Source: SIG299 sp045531895
GTDB lineage: Bacteria; Bacillota; Clostridia; Lachnospirales; Lachnospiraceae
Length of the DNA stretch: 60,305 nt
Assembly (NCBI GenBank): GCA_045531895.1
Contig: JAZSEW010000091.1
Location: forward strand, 1 to 60,305
Reading direction: 5' to 3'
In this document: positions 9,995 through 18,709 of the stretch, piece after piece
Layout: each line of letters begins with the position of its first letter
Numbering within the stretch: the first letter of the stretch is position 1
The notes under the pieces: generated by a model
Databases searched by the model: none
The model's input: the letters and a program-made list of their open reading frames with translations, nothing else
Told to the model about the DNA's origin: nothing
Position numbers and translations under genes: made by a program

Positions 9995-11008
9995 TTACTT
10001 GCTCATAATACGGTTAATATTTTTTATCAGCACTGAAATCGTTCCATCCTGATTTGTGATAAATTCCACATGCTGTTTGTTATTATATTCTTCCATTGGA
10101 ATATTGATTTCGATACCGGAATCTGTCGTTAAAAACTGTTTTTCAAACTTCTTTGTAGTCTTCTCATTTTTCACCGTTATTTCTTCCTTCGGAAGCTTGT
10201 ATTTTTCCAGCTTTTCTACAAACTCTTCTTTTATTTCCGGCACCTCGCCAAAAAGCTCTTCACCGATTTCCTCCGGAACCAGCGTTCCCTGTTCCGCATA
10301 AGTATTATGTATAACACTTTTTGCTTCCATTTTCTTTTCAAAATCGTCCTCATAATACTTTTTGTTAATCTGGTCCACTGCTTTGGTTACGATATCCAAT
10401 TTTGTCTTCTGGGACATTTTTGCATGGCACTGCAAATACACTTCCGAAAGATAATTTGTCTTCACACCATTGATATCAACTCTTTTTTCAATAAGCTGTA
10501 CCGTATTGTCCGTAAGGGAAATCGTTACTGCCTCAGAAAGCCTTCCGCCACCTCCCGGCAGGGCACAACACTGTTTCATCACATCATTTACATTACCGTC
10601 CTCATCATTCATGGAAGTAAAATGCATGTAAACTTCTTTATAGTTCATTTTTAGAATTGCCAGATGTTGCTGTGACTCCACCTGATACGTTACGAAAAAC
10701 ACATCCGCCGGCGGAATTGCTACATTAGAATTCATAATACCATATAACAAATCTGCCAGCTTTTTCGTGGTTTCCACCATATTTTCCTCAGTAAACTCCT
10801 GAATCAGAGGATACACCGCAGAACATTCTTCATCAAACACACAAGTCTTTAATTCGTCTCCGGAAATCACTTTATAAATATGATTTCTCAAAAAATCGTT
10901 CATATCCGGTGTCAGATTTAACAATTCATCCGACAGCACCGGCATCCCTACCGTAGAATCCAGAATGTGCATAATGGCACTCCGGATAATAATATCATCT
11001 TTTTCCAT
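9995..11008 (-). CDS. NdpA/YejK-family nucleoid-associated protein
   Basis: The 337-residue soluble protein matches the 37-kDa nucleoid-associated protein family. Recognisable points are the N-terminal IIIRSAIMHILD, the acidic N-terminal half and the central FVTYQVESQQHLAILKMNYK segment. The family binds the nucleoid in Enterobacteria, but its role in Firmicutes is little studied and it also occurs near mobile or defence genes. No enzymatic motif is visible. The start follows AAGGAT. The AI-2E-type transporter gene lies 10 bp upstream on the same strand, so co-transcription is likely, ending at the perfect hairpin after this gene. Confidence 0.78.
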   Translation of the reverse strand: MEKDDIIIRSAIMHILDSTVGMPVLSDELLNLTPDMNDFLRNHIYKVISGDELKTCVFDEECSAVYPLIQEFTEENMVETTKKLADLLYGIMNSNVAIPPADVFFVTYQVESQQHLAILKMNYKEVYMHFTSMNDEDGNVNDVMKQCCALPGGGGRLSEAVTISLTDNTVQLIEKRVDINGVKTNYLSEVYLQCHAKMSQKTKLDIVTKAVDQINKKYYEDDFEKKMEAKSVIHNTYAEQGTLVPEEIGEELFGEVPEIKEEFVEKLEKYKLPKEEITVKNEKTTKKFEKQFLTTDSGIEINIPMEEYNNKQHVEFITNQDGTISVLIKNINRIMSK

Positions 11009-11018
11009 TTATATATCC

Positions 11019-12290
11019 TTACTTTCTTTTGTTTCTTTTTTTGCCCGAAGTCCTGGCAGGATTTTTTTTCACAGGTTCATTTTTTATAGGTTCGACTGTT
11101 GTCATTTGCACAGTTTCACTTCGTGTTGTCGCGGCCGCTGCTTCAGCCAGACTAAGTTCTTTTTTTCTGTTTCGATTATTTACGTTTTCACGGATTAATG
11201 CATACAGTGTAGACATCAGTGGAATAAATACCAACATACCTACAACACCAAACATACTACCGCCAACAGAAACTGCCACCAAAACCCAAATTGCAGGCAG
11301 ACCAACTGAATTTCCCACCACTCTCGGATAAATCAGATTACCTTCCAACTGCTGTAAAATCAGGAACATGATAATAAAAATCAACGCCTTTACCGGACTC
11401 ACCATAAGAATCAGAAACGCACCTACGGCACAGCCAATGAAAGCTCCTACAATCGGAATTAATGCCGTAAATGCAATCAGTACACCAACCAATACCGCAT
11501 ACGGCATCCGAAATATAGTCATACATATTACGAACATCGTTCCCAGAATGATAGCCTCCAGACATTGTCCGGAAATAAACTTTGCAAAATTATGATTACA
11601 TAGTGCAACCACCTTCAGTGTCTTTTGAAATACTTTTTCCGGCAGATAGGCATGCAATAATTTTCTTACCTGACTACCCAGTTTTTCTTTACCGGACAAA
11701 ATGTAAATCGCAAATACAAATGCAATCACACCATCAAATAATGCACCGGCAACACTTCCCGCAAATCCCACAGTAGAAGACAAAATACTGCCTACTCCGC
11801 TTGTCAGAAAACCACTCACATAACTGATAATAGCATTCCAGTCAATACTGATTTCTTCCAGTGCAGAGAATGCTTCTCTCCACTCCGGATACTGTATTGC
11901 CAAAGCTTCCAAATCTTTTACCAGTTCATCAAAATATGCCGGAATTACTTTTCCCAGTTCCATTAACGTTCTTGTCAACTGTGGAACTACTGTCAGTATT
12001 ACAAATACAATAACAGCAATGATAAACAAAATTGCCAACACAATACTCAATCCACGTTTCAAGCCTGCTGCTTTAGGATTTTTCCAACCGGCAAACAACT
12101 TCTGCTCAATAAATCTGGCAGGAAGATTTAACACAAATGCCACGGCAGCACCAACCAGAAACGGAGTCAGCATGCCGATAAACAATTTTGTTACCCCAAG
12201 TACTTCCTTACTGTACATAATGCCAAGAATAATGGCTCCGGCAAATAAAATCAGTTTACATATCATTCGAAAAATTCGTTTTTCATCCAT
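11019..12290 (-). CDS. AI-2E family transporter (PerM/YtvI-like)
   Basis: The 423-residue protein has about seven or eight transmembrane segments, with paired helices at the N-terminus. A long periplasmic-type amphipathic region lies at about 100-190, and a C-terminal block holds GAFIGCAVGAFLIL and LQQLEGNLIYPRVVGNSVGL, the signature of the AI-2E exporter/UPF0118 family. The substrate cannot be told from sequence; relatives move signalling molecules or ions. The basic C-terminal tail (ending KKRNKRK) is unusual but simple. AGGAGA precedes the start. A paralogue lies at 14192-15586 on the other strand. Confidence 0.9.
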   Translation of the reverse strand: MDEKRIFRMICKLILFAGAIILGIMYSKEVLGVTKLFIGMLTPFLVGAAVAFVLNLPARFIEQKLFAGWKNPKAAGLKRGLSIVLAILFIIAVIVFVILTVVPQLTRTLMELGKVIPAYFDELVKDLEALAIQYPEWREAFSALEEISIDWNAIISYVSGFLTSGVGSILSSTVGFAGSVAGALFDGVIAFVFAIYILSGKEKLGSQVRKLLHAYLPEKVFQKTLKVVALCNHNFAKFISGQCLEAIILGTMFVICMTIFRMPYAVLVGVLIAFTALIPIVGAFIGCAVGAFLILMVSPVKALIFIIMFLILQQLEGNLIYPRVVGNSVGLPAIWVLVAVSVGGSMFGVVGMLVFIPLMSTLYALIRENVNNRNRKKELSLAEAAAATTRSETVQMTTVEPIKNEPVKKNPARTSGKKRNKRK

Positions 12291-12304
12291 AACCTTCTGT
12301 CTCC

Positions 12305-13516
12305 TTACGCATCCTCACAAACCTGGAAGATATAGAATTTTAAATAATATGACTCTTCCGAAGACCATAAAATCGGATGGTCCGGTGCCTGAGTCCGGTA
12401 TTCCACCTGCTTCAATCTACGATGCACACTGCGGGCCGCCTGACCGATTACTTCGGTAAACAGTTCCGGTGTCATAAAGTGCGAGCAGGAACAGGTAGCA
12501 AAATAACCACCCGGCTTCACCAGTTTCAAACCTCGCATATTAATTTCGCGATAACCTTTCATAGCGTTCTTTACAGAATTCCTGGATTTTGTAAAAGCCG
12601 GTGGATCTAAAATAACTACATCAAACAGTTCTCCCTTTTCTTCCAATTCCGGAAGAAGCTCAAATACGTCTGCACAAACAAAGGATACTGTATTTTCCAA
12701 ACCATTTAATCTTGCATTTTCCTCCGCCTGACGGCATCCCAGGTCAGAAGCATCCACACCAATAACCTCTTTAGCTCCGGCAATTCCTGCATTTAATGCG
12801 AAAGAACCGGTATGGGTAAAGCAGTCTAATACTCTGGCATCTTTACACAGCTTCTGAATAGCCAGACGATTATATTTTTGATCCAGAAAAAATCCTGTCT
12901 TCTGTCCATCCTCTACATCCACCATATATTTTACGCCGTTTTCTACAATTTGTACCTTAGTATCAAACGGTTCGGTCAAAAATCCTTTTTCCCGCTTCAT
13001 TCCTTCCTGTTCTCTGACTTTGGCATCACTGCGCTCATAAATTCCACGGATTACTATACCGTCCTTTGCCATTTCTTCCTTGAGAAGGTCAAGAATCAGC
13101 ATTTTATAGCGGTCTATACCAAGTGCCAGAGACTGTACCACCAACACATCTTCAAATTTATCAATTACCATTCCCGGTACATAATCTGCCTCACCAAAAA
13201 TTACCCGGCAACTACTAATGTCCACCGTTTTTTTGCGGTATTCCCATGCATCCCTGACACGTTTCCCAAAAAAATCCTTATCAATAATCGCATCCTTATT
13301 TCTGGTAAGCAGACGTATTGTGATTTTGGAATTACGATTGATAAATCCAATCCCCATCGGATAACCGTTACAATCCTTCACCAGCACAAGTCCTCCGTTT
13401 TCCACCGTACCTGTAATAGATTCAATTTCATTGTCATACACCCAAAGCCCACCTGCTCTGAGTGTTCTTCCTTCACCTTTTTTCAGCGCAACAATTGCCT
13501 TAATTTCCTCTGCCAT
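12305..13516 (-). CDS. 23S rRNA m5C methyltransferase, RlmI family
   Basis: The 403-residue protein starts with a PUA domain (about 1-80, GGLWVYDNEI). A Rossmann-fold methyltransferase follows, with the SAM motif VLDCFTHTGSFAL near 224, the catalytic-site motif LDPPAF near 304 and the second cysteine motif CSCSH near 352. This is the layout of RlmI (YccW), which makes m5C1962 in 23S rRNA in E. coli. Target-base identity in this organism is inferred from homology. AAGGAG precedes the ATG. The AI-2E transporter gene starts 14 bp downstream. Confidence 0.9.
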   Translation of the reverse strand: MAEEIKAIVALKKGEGRTLRAGGLWVYDNEIESITGTVENGGLVLVKDCNGYPMGIGFINRNSKITIRLLTRNKDAIIDKDFFGKRVRDAWEYRKKTVDISSCRVIFGEADYVPGMVIDKFEDVLVVQSLALGIDRYKMLILDLLKEEMAKDGIVIRGIYERSDAKVREQEGMKREKGFLTEPFDTKVQIVENGVKYMVDVEDGQKTGFFLDQKYNRLAIQKLCKDARVLDCFTHTGSFALNAGIAGAKEVIGVDASDLGCRQAEENARLNGLENTVSFVCADVFELLPELEEKGELFDVVILDPPAFTKSRNSVKNAMKGYREINMRGLKLVKPGGYFATCSCSHFMTPELFTEVIGQAARSVHRRLKQVEYRTQAPDHPILWSSEESYYLKFYIFQVCEDA

Positions 13517-13533
13517 ACCCTCTCTCCTTGTAT

Positions 13534-13959
13534 TTATTCTTCCTTATTTTTCTTTGTAAACACAAATAATTTGCTGAAAATATAATTTAAAATAATAACT
13601 AACACCGCAACAATCGCTTTCATAAGAAGGTTTGGACCATGCAGCAAATCAACTAAAATAAACATCCCCAGTTCTTCCACACCAAAGGTCACAAGTCGCG
13701 CACTGAAAAACTTTACAACCTTTTTGGATTCACCGGTTGCATCTTCCCGCTTGTCCTGAAACACCCATCTCGCATTTAGCACATACGCAAAGGCGACCGC
13801 AAAAACCCAGGCAATGGCATTCGCCACCAGATTCGGAACTCCTATCACATTACAAAACAAATGATATGCAATAAAATTTACCACCGTGGTACTTACACCG
13901 GAAATTCCATAGGTAATTGTTTCCCTGTTTACGAATAACTTCCAAAGCTTTTTAATCAC
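13534..13959 (-). CDS. GtrA-family membrane protein
   Basis: This small protein (141 residues with the chosen start) has four transmembrane helices and the GtrA signature near its N-terminus (TYGISGVSTTVVNFIAY). A second block (NARWVFQDK) falls in the central loop. GtrA-like proteins are thought to move lipid-linked sugars across the membrane for surface-polysaccharide decoration. The longest frame begins with TTG at 13980 without a ribosome binding site. A GTG at 13959 with AAAGGAAG 8 nt upstream is preferred. It heads the minus-strand run that continues with the RlmI-like gene and is divergent from the AI-2E gene at 14192. Confidence 0.82.
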   Translation of the reverse strand: MIKKLWKLFVNRETITYGISGVSTTVVNFIAYHLFCNVIGVPNLVANAIAWVFAVAFAYVLNARWVFQDKREDATGESKKVVKFFSARLVTFGVEELGMFILVDLLHGPNLLMKAIVAVLVIILNYIFSKLFVFTKKNKEE

Positions 13960-14118
13960 TGTTCTTACTTCCTTTACCAAATCTTTGCCATTCTTCTCAA
14001 TTCCATAATTCCTTAGAAAAACCGCATAAAACCATTATATATTACGTTCTCCGATTACTCAAGCAGCACTTTTAAAATTCTTAAATTTTTTATATTTTTT
14101 GTTTCCCTAGTCTAAAAA

Positions 14119-14130
14119 TTATGCTATACT
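14119..14130 (+). promoter_or_regulatory. extended -10 promoter for the AI-2E gene
   Basis: TGCTATACT at 14122-14130 forms an extended -10 box, 61 bp upstream of the chosen start codon. No convincing -35 box is seen at 17-18 bp, which fits an extended -10 promoter. Confidence 0.45.
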
Positions 14131-14191
14131 TAATTGTGTGGGGAAATATCTGCAAAATCGTATCGTAATCTACAAAGGGGGAGACAATTCT

Positions 14192-15586
14192 ATGAAAGAA
14201 AAATACAGCAATTATTTTCGTTGGGGTATCACCGTAATATCCATAATCGTATTTGGAGTACTGTTCTTTTTCTTTGTCTTCCGTATTGACGCTATTCTTG
14301 GATTTTTTAAAGAAATAACCTCCATCCTCGCTCCGATTATTTCCGGTGCAGCTATCGCTTATCTGATTAATCCGTTGGTCACGCTTATTGACAAACATTT
14401 GTTCAATCTTTTTAAGCGTTGTCACTTTCATGCAAAAATAGCAGGTTTTCTTGCCAAAGCAATTTCAATTTCAGTATGTCTTGGACTTTTAATTGCCGGT
14501 GTCGCTCTTTTATTCAGTATGATTGTTCCTGAACTTTACAGCAGTATATTAAAACTAGCCGGAGATTTCAGAGACTATGTAAATATTATTTATGAATTTA
14601 TCAATGAACACTTGGAAAACAACCCGGAGATTTTAAACTATATACAGGAAGCTTTAAACACAATGACAAATTTTGTATATAACTGGGTTAACAATGAATT
14701 GATTATCCAGGTACAGAATATTATGTCAAAGCTTTCCGTTGGCATTTCCTGGGTTGTCACCCTGTTAACAAATGTTTTAGTCAGTCTTATTGTATCCGTT
14801 TATCTTCTGGTCAGTAAGAAACGTTTTCTTGGTCAATTAAAGAAGCTGTTATACGTTTTCTTCAAACCGGAAAAAGCCAATGTCGCCCTTTCCATTTTCC
14901 GTCAGGTTAATAAGATTTTCGGCGGTTTCATTTCCGGTAAAATTATTGATTCCCTGATTATCGGCATTTTATGTTTTATCGGTGTTTCTATTTTAAAGAT
15001 GCCATATCCACTATTAATCAGCGTTATTGTTGGTGTTACCAATGTAATTCCTTTTTTTGGTCCTTACATCGGTGCTATACCAAGTGCATTCCTTGTACTG
15101 CTGATTGACCCGGGGAAATGTCTGGTATTCCTTATTTTCATTCTGGCATTACAGCAGTTAGACGGAAATGTTATCGGTCCTGCCATTTTAGGAGATTCCA
15201 CCGGTGTTTCTCCATTCTGGATTGTTGTCTCTATTCTCGTTGGAGGCGGTTTATTCGGATTTATTGGCATGCTGCTTGGAGTTCCGACCTTTGCGGTACT
15301 TTACTTTTTGGTTAAAACATTTTCCGATTATCACTTAAAGAAAAAGCAATTGCCGACAGATTCGATGCTCTATTGTCGCATTGAGAAAATCGATCCCGAA
15401 ACCGGTGCTGTCATTTTACTTCCAAAACAAACAATTCGTCGTAAACATCAAGCAGATGATCATGGTCTGATGGATGCTCTGGATGTTGTTTCTTACAGAA
15501 AACGTCTGGCGAATGCGACACCTGCATCTCCAAAAAAAGAACAGGTTGCCCCACCGTCAGAAACACCGCCGGATGACATTGCTTAA
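14192..15586 (+). CDS. AI-2E family transporter
   Basis: The 464-residue polytopic protein is a paralogue of the one at 11019-12290. It shares ISGAAIAYLINPLV near the N-terminus and GAIPSAFLVLLIDP and LQQLDGNVIGPAILGDSTG near the C-terminal membrane block. Seven to eight helices are expected, with a soluble C-terminal tail of about 80 residues. The start is the ATG preceded by AAAGGGGGAG, 18 codons inside the longest frame. The gene ends at the hairpin shared with sigK. Substrate unknown; relatives include exporters of AI-2 and Na+/H+ antiporter-like proteins. Confidence 0.9.
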   Translation: MKEKYSNYFRWGITVISIIVFGVLFFFFVFRIDAILGFFKEITSILAPIISGAAIAYLINPLVTLIDKHLFNLFKRCHFHAKIAGFLAKAISISVCLGLLIAGVALLFSMIVPELYSSILKLAGDFRDYVNIIYEFINEHLENNPEILNYIQEALNTMTNFVYNWVNNELIIQVQNIMSKLSVGISWVVTLLTNVLVSLIVSVYLLVSKKRFLGQLKKLLYVFFKPEKANVALSIFRQVNKIFGGFISGKIIDSLIIGILCFIGVSILKMPYPLLISVIVGVTNVIPFFGPYIGAIPSAFLVLLIDPGKCLVFLIFILALQQLDGNVIGPAILGDSTGVSPFWIVVSILVGGGLFGFIGMLLGVPTFAVLYFLVKTFSDYHLKKKQLPTDSMLYCRIEKIDPETGAVILLPKQTIRRKHQADDHGLMDALDVVSYRKRLANATPASPKKEQVAPPSETPPDDIA

Positions 15587-15604
15587 CTATAACTTATATA
15601 TACA

Positions 15605-15632
15605 AAAGGCTGCCTAACCATAGGCAGCCTTT
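15605..15632. terminator. bidirectional terminator overlapping the sigK stop codon
   Basis: AAAGGCTGCCT (15605-15615) pairs perfectly with AGGCAGCCTTT (15622-15632). It serves the plus-strand transporter gene. Its left arm and loop also contain the last codons and TAG stop of sigK, so the sigK coding end lies inside its own terminator stem. Confidence 0.85.
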
Positions 15633-16234
15633 AATTTATTTAATGCTTTTTTTTCGATACGGGACACATAGCTTCTGGAAATATCCAATCTGTCTGCAAT
15701 TTCACGCTGAGTTATTTCTCTTCCTCCATACAGACCATACCGTAAAATAATAATCTCTTTTTCCCGCTTTGTCAGCACCTTATCTATGTATTCCTGTAAT
15801 TTACTTATATTCTGTTCTTCTTCCATCCGGTCTATCACATCTACTTCTTCTGCCACACAGATATCCAGCAGCTGTATAGTATTTCCTTCCTTATCTGCCC
15901 CGATTGGGTCAAACAGGGATACCTCTTTGGACTGTTTTTTACTACTGCGCATCAACATTAACAATTCATTTTCAATGCAACGGGATGCATAAGTTGCCAG
16001 ACGAATTCCCTTTTCCTGATTAAAGGAATCTACCGCTTTAATCAATCCGATGGTACCGATGGAAATCAGGTCATCTGTTTCGTAAATAGTATTACTGTAT
16101 TTTTTCACAACATGCGCAACCAGTCGCAAATTGTGCTCAATCAGACGATTTCTACAGGATAGGTCTCCTTTTCTCATACCCTGCAGCAGTTGTTCTTCCT
16201 CCTGAGTTGATAATGGCTGTGGAAAAGCTTGCAT
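15614..16234 (-). CDS. sigK: sporulation sigma factor SigK
   Basis: Sigma-K directs late mother-cell transcription during sporulation. The N-terminal AFPQPLS matches mature Bacillus SigK, followed by region 2 (LIEHNLRLVAHVVKKY, DLISIGTIGLIKAVDSF, ATYASRCIENE) and region 4 (LTKREKEIIILRYGL, ISRSYVSRIEKKAL). At 206 residues it is a complete one-piece gene with no intervening skin-type element. An in-frame stop lies 6 codons before the ATG with no usable start between, so no inhibitory pro-sequence is encoded, as in some clostridia. A weak AAGG ribosome binding site is 11 nt upstream. No convincing sigma-E promoter was found by eye. Confidence 0.93.
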   Translation of the reverse strand: MQAFPQPLSTQEEEQLLQGMRKGDLSCRNRLIEHNLRLVAHVVKKYSNTIYETDDLISIGTIGLIKAVDSFNQEKGIRLATYASRCIENELLMLMRSSKKQSKEVSLFDPIGADKEGNTIQLLDICVAEEVDVIDRMEEEQNISKLQEYIDKVLTKREKEIIILRYGLYGGREITQREIADRLDISRSYVSRIEKKALNKLKAAYG

Positions 16235-16316
16235 TTTAGTTTCAACCTTGTTTCAAAGGTTACTACTACTTTATGCAGGGACACTTCGTCCTGTGATGAA
16301 AATTCGGTCTAATTTC

Positions 16317-17594
16317 TTAGTTCACACTATCTTCTGCCTTCTGGCGAATTAAATCAAATTCCTCCACTGTACAGGAAAGCTTTACATAAATTTTCTGCTT
16401 TGGATGCGGACAGCTTTCCATCGGACTGCCTTCTTCATTTTTAATTTCCAGAACAGATGCAGTAATATTGTCCCCGTTCTTTCTCATTATCTCTACTACA
16501 TCTCCCACAGAAAACTTATTTCTCTGTTCCAGTATCGCAAAACCTTCTTCCGTCACACTGCCCACAATACCAAGATAAGTATATTCCTTTACGTACACGT
16601 TATTGTCGTAAATCTGTGCATCAGTCTTAGGCTTATCAAAAAAGAATCCGGTAGTAAACTGGCGATAGGTGCACTTTGCAATTTCTTCCCTATAGTACTC
16701 CAGATTTTCCTGATATTTTTCCGGACTCTCAAAGAAATCATCAATAGCACGGCGATAGGTTCTTGCTACAGCGGCCACGTAAAGCGCCGTTTTCATACGA
16801 CCTTCCACTTTCAGGCTGTTAATTCCTGCGTCCACAATTTCAGGAATATATTCAATCATGCACAAATCCTTGGAATTAAAAATGTAAGTTCCCCTGTCAT
16901 TTTCAAATACAGGCAAATATTCACCCGGACGATTTTCTTCCATCAGATAGTACTTCCAACGGCACGGATGAGTACAGGCCCCTAAGTTAGCATCTCTACC
17001 GGTAAAATAGTTGCTGAGTAAACATCTGCCGGAATAGGAAATACACATTGCTCCATGAATGAAGGTCTCTATTTCCAGTTCCTCCGGAATGTTTTCTCTT
17101 AATTCCTTGATTTCAGCCAGCGAAAGTTCTCTTGCGGATACCACTCTGGTCGCTCCCATACGATGCCAGAACCGATAGGTTCCATAATTTACATTATTTG
17201 CCTGTGTACTAATGTGTACATCAATTTCCGGTGCATGTTCCTTTGCCAGATCAAACACACCTGGATCAGAAATAATCAAAGCATCCGGACGGATTGGAGT
17301 TCCGTCTTCTGACACATCCAGACAGGAAAGTTCCCTGAAATACTCAGCAACACCTTCCAGATCACTATTATGTGCTGTAATATTAGCAGTCACATATACC
17401 TTTTTTCCATGGGCATGGGCAAATTTAATTCCCTCTGCCATATCCTCTCTGGAAAAATTTTTCGCTTTAGCACGAAGCCCATACATTTCCCCACCGATAT
17501 ACACGGCATCCGCGCCATATAACACAGCAACTTTTAATACCTCCAGGCTGCTTGCCGGAATCAGAAGTTCCGGCTTTTTCTTTCCTGATACCAT
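16317..17594 (-). CDS. U32-family peptidase, TrhP-like tRNA hydroxylation protein
   Basis: The 425-residue protein carries the U32 signature (ETFIHGAMCISYSGRC near 176-191) and the downstream cysteine pattern GACTHPCRW that forms its iron-sulfur site. A small C-terminal beta-barrel follows. YrrO/TrhP-type members make 5-hydroxyuridine at tRNA position 34 in Bacillus and E. coli, using prephenate-dependent chemistry. The adjacent upstream gene is a TrmR-like methyltransferase that would act on that product, which favours this subgroup over collagenase-like members. AAAGGAG lies 12 nt before the ATG, slightly far. The specific function is inferred from family plus context. Confidence 0.87.
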   Translation of the reverse strand: MVSGKKKPELLIPASSLEVLKVAVLYGADAVYIGGEMYGLRAKAKNFSREDMAEGIKFAHAHGKKVYVTANITAHNSDLEGVAEYFRELSCLDVSEDGTPIRPDALIISDPGVFDLAKEHAPEIDVHISTQANNVNYGTYRFWHRMGATRVVSARELSLAEIKELRENIPEELEIETFIHGAMCISYSGRCLLSNYFTGRDANLGACTHPCRWKYYLMEENRPGEYLPVFENDRGTYIFNSKDLCMIEYIPEIVDAGINSLKVEGRMKTALYVAAVARTYRRAIDDFFESPEKYQENLEYYREEIAKCTYRQFTTGFFFDKPKTDAQIYDNNVYVKEYTYLGIVGSVTEEGFAILEQRNKFSVGDVVEIMRKNGDNITASVLEIKNEEGSPMESCPHPKQKIYVKLSCTVEEFDLIRQKAEDSVN

Positions 17595-17626
17595 ACTTAA
17601 TTTGTACTCCTTTCAACCGATACAGC

Positions 17627-18277
17627 TTAGCGCTTTATGCTTAAAGCCATTCCGTCTCCTACCGCCACAATGGAAGTGGTCAGCAGTTCATTATGTTTCA
17701 ATTCATACAGATATTCTCTCATTCTCATATGAATGGTCCTGTCTCTTCTCGTAATACTGTATTTTGATTCCACAATGGAACCCTCCTGTAGTACATTATC
17801 AGTAATCAACACTGCTCCCGTCGGAAGCATCGGCATGATTTCCTTTAAAAAACTCATGTACTGGGCTTTTGCCGCGTCCATAAACACAAAATCATACCGT
17901 TTTCCCTGTTCTCTTAAAGATTTCAATACCTCATCTGCATCTCCTGTCAGAAACGTTACATCCTGACTTCTTTTCAATGCGGCCAGATTTTTTTCTGCCT
18001 CCACAATACGCATCGGCACTTTTTCGATGGTGGTAAGCTTACAATCTGCAGGCATGTATTCACACAGTAAAGAGGCAGAAAAGCCAATCGCCGTTCCCAC
18101 CTCTAAAATACTCTTTGGTGCTTTAAGTTCCAGAAGAAATTTCAGCAGACTCTGGGCTTCCTTGCGGATAATCGGCACCTCATGCTCTATGGCATATTTT
18201 TCCAGTTGTGCCAAATGCTCCGGCAGTTCTGTTTCCAGGGAATTTAAATATTCCACAAGTCTTGGTTCTACTATCAT
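17627..18277 (-). CDS. trmR: O-methyltransferase, TrmR (YrrM)-like
   Basis: This 216-residue class I methyltransferase has the SAM-binding motif LEVGTAIGFSASLL near residue 58 and the metal-binding motif FMDAAKAQY near 131. The family is the metal-dependent catechol-type O-methyltransferase group. In Bacillus, YrrM (TrmR) methylates 5-hydroxyuridine at tRNA wobble position 34 to 5-methoxyuridine. The order MltG-like, TrmR, U32 matches the Bacillus yrrL-yrrM-yrrN-yrrO neighbourhood. AGGAGGT lies inside the 3' end of the upstream gene, about 15 nt from the ATG. Gene gap upstream is 1 bp. Confidence 0.85.
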   Translation of the reverse strand: MIVEPRLVEYLNSLETELPEHLAQLEKYAIEHEVPIIRKEAQSLLKFLLELKAPKSILEVGTAIGFSASLLCEYMPADCKLTTIEKVPMRIVEAEKNLAALKRSQDVTFLTGDADEVLKSLREQGKRYDFVFMDAAKAQYMSFLKEIMPMLPTGAVLITDNVLQEGSIVESKYSITRRDRTIHMRMREYLYELKHNELLTTSIVAVGDGMALSIKR

Positions 18278-18278
18278 T

Positions 18279-18692
18279 TTATTCGTCCGGTACCTCCTGC
18301 ACTATGGAATTTGTATAATTTGTTATCTGATTCAGTATCTCATCATAAGTCATAGACGTATTCAAAATATACGTCCCCGCAAGAATTTTGTGTCCCATAA
18401 GCTGTACCTTTAAGTAAAAGGAATAACGGTTTGGAATCAGACGATACTGCTCCAGTGCCGCCGCCACCTCCATGGTAGATGCACCGTCTTCAATCGTTAT
18501 TTCCGCATTAATTCCCGGCTCCGCATCCATGGAATAGGCTCCAAATACCTGAAAGCAAAATTCTCTTGCAGTAATTCCAATTTTATAAATTGCAAATATT
18601 ACAACTGCATAAAAGATGACATTCAACAACAGGTGCAGAATAAATCCTGCAATGTCAATCGCAATTTTAGTCCCATCACCCTTCTGCGCCAT
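18279..18692 (-). CDS. short MltG/YceG-like membrane protein lacking the catalytic domain
   Basis: The 137-residue protein has one transmembrane helix (about 12-35) and an extracellular LysM-like segment at about 60-125 (ITIEDGASTMEVAAALEQY, LAGTYILNTSMTYDEIL). This is the N-terminal part of the endolytic transglycosylase MltG (YrrL). The roughly 200-residue YceG catalytic domain with its active-site glutamate is absent, and the reading frame ends cleanly with a normal stop before trmR. It occupies the position of yrrL in Bacillus. It is either a specialised short form or a relic; it cannot be a standard transglycosylase. Confidence 0.75.
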   Translation of the reverse strand: MAQKGDGTKIAIDIAGFILHLLLNVIFYAVVIFAIYKIGITAREFCFQVFGAYSMDAEPGINAEITIEDGASTMEVAAALEQYRLIPNRYSFYLKVQLMGHKILAGTYILNTSMTYDEILNQITNYTNSIVQEVPDE

Positions 18693-18709
18693 GCTGTACT
18701 ACCTCCTTT

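Noticed and set aside
16235..16316. Sigma-E promoter for sigK
   Set aside because: A CATAAAGT -10-like sequence exists but no acceptable -35 box lies at the right distance.
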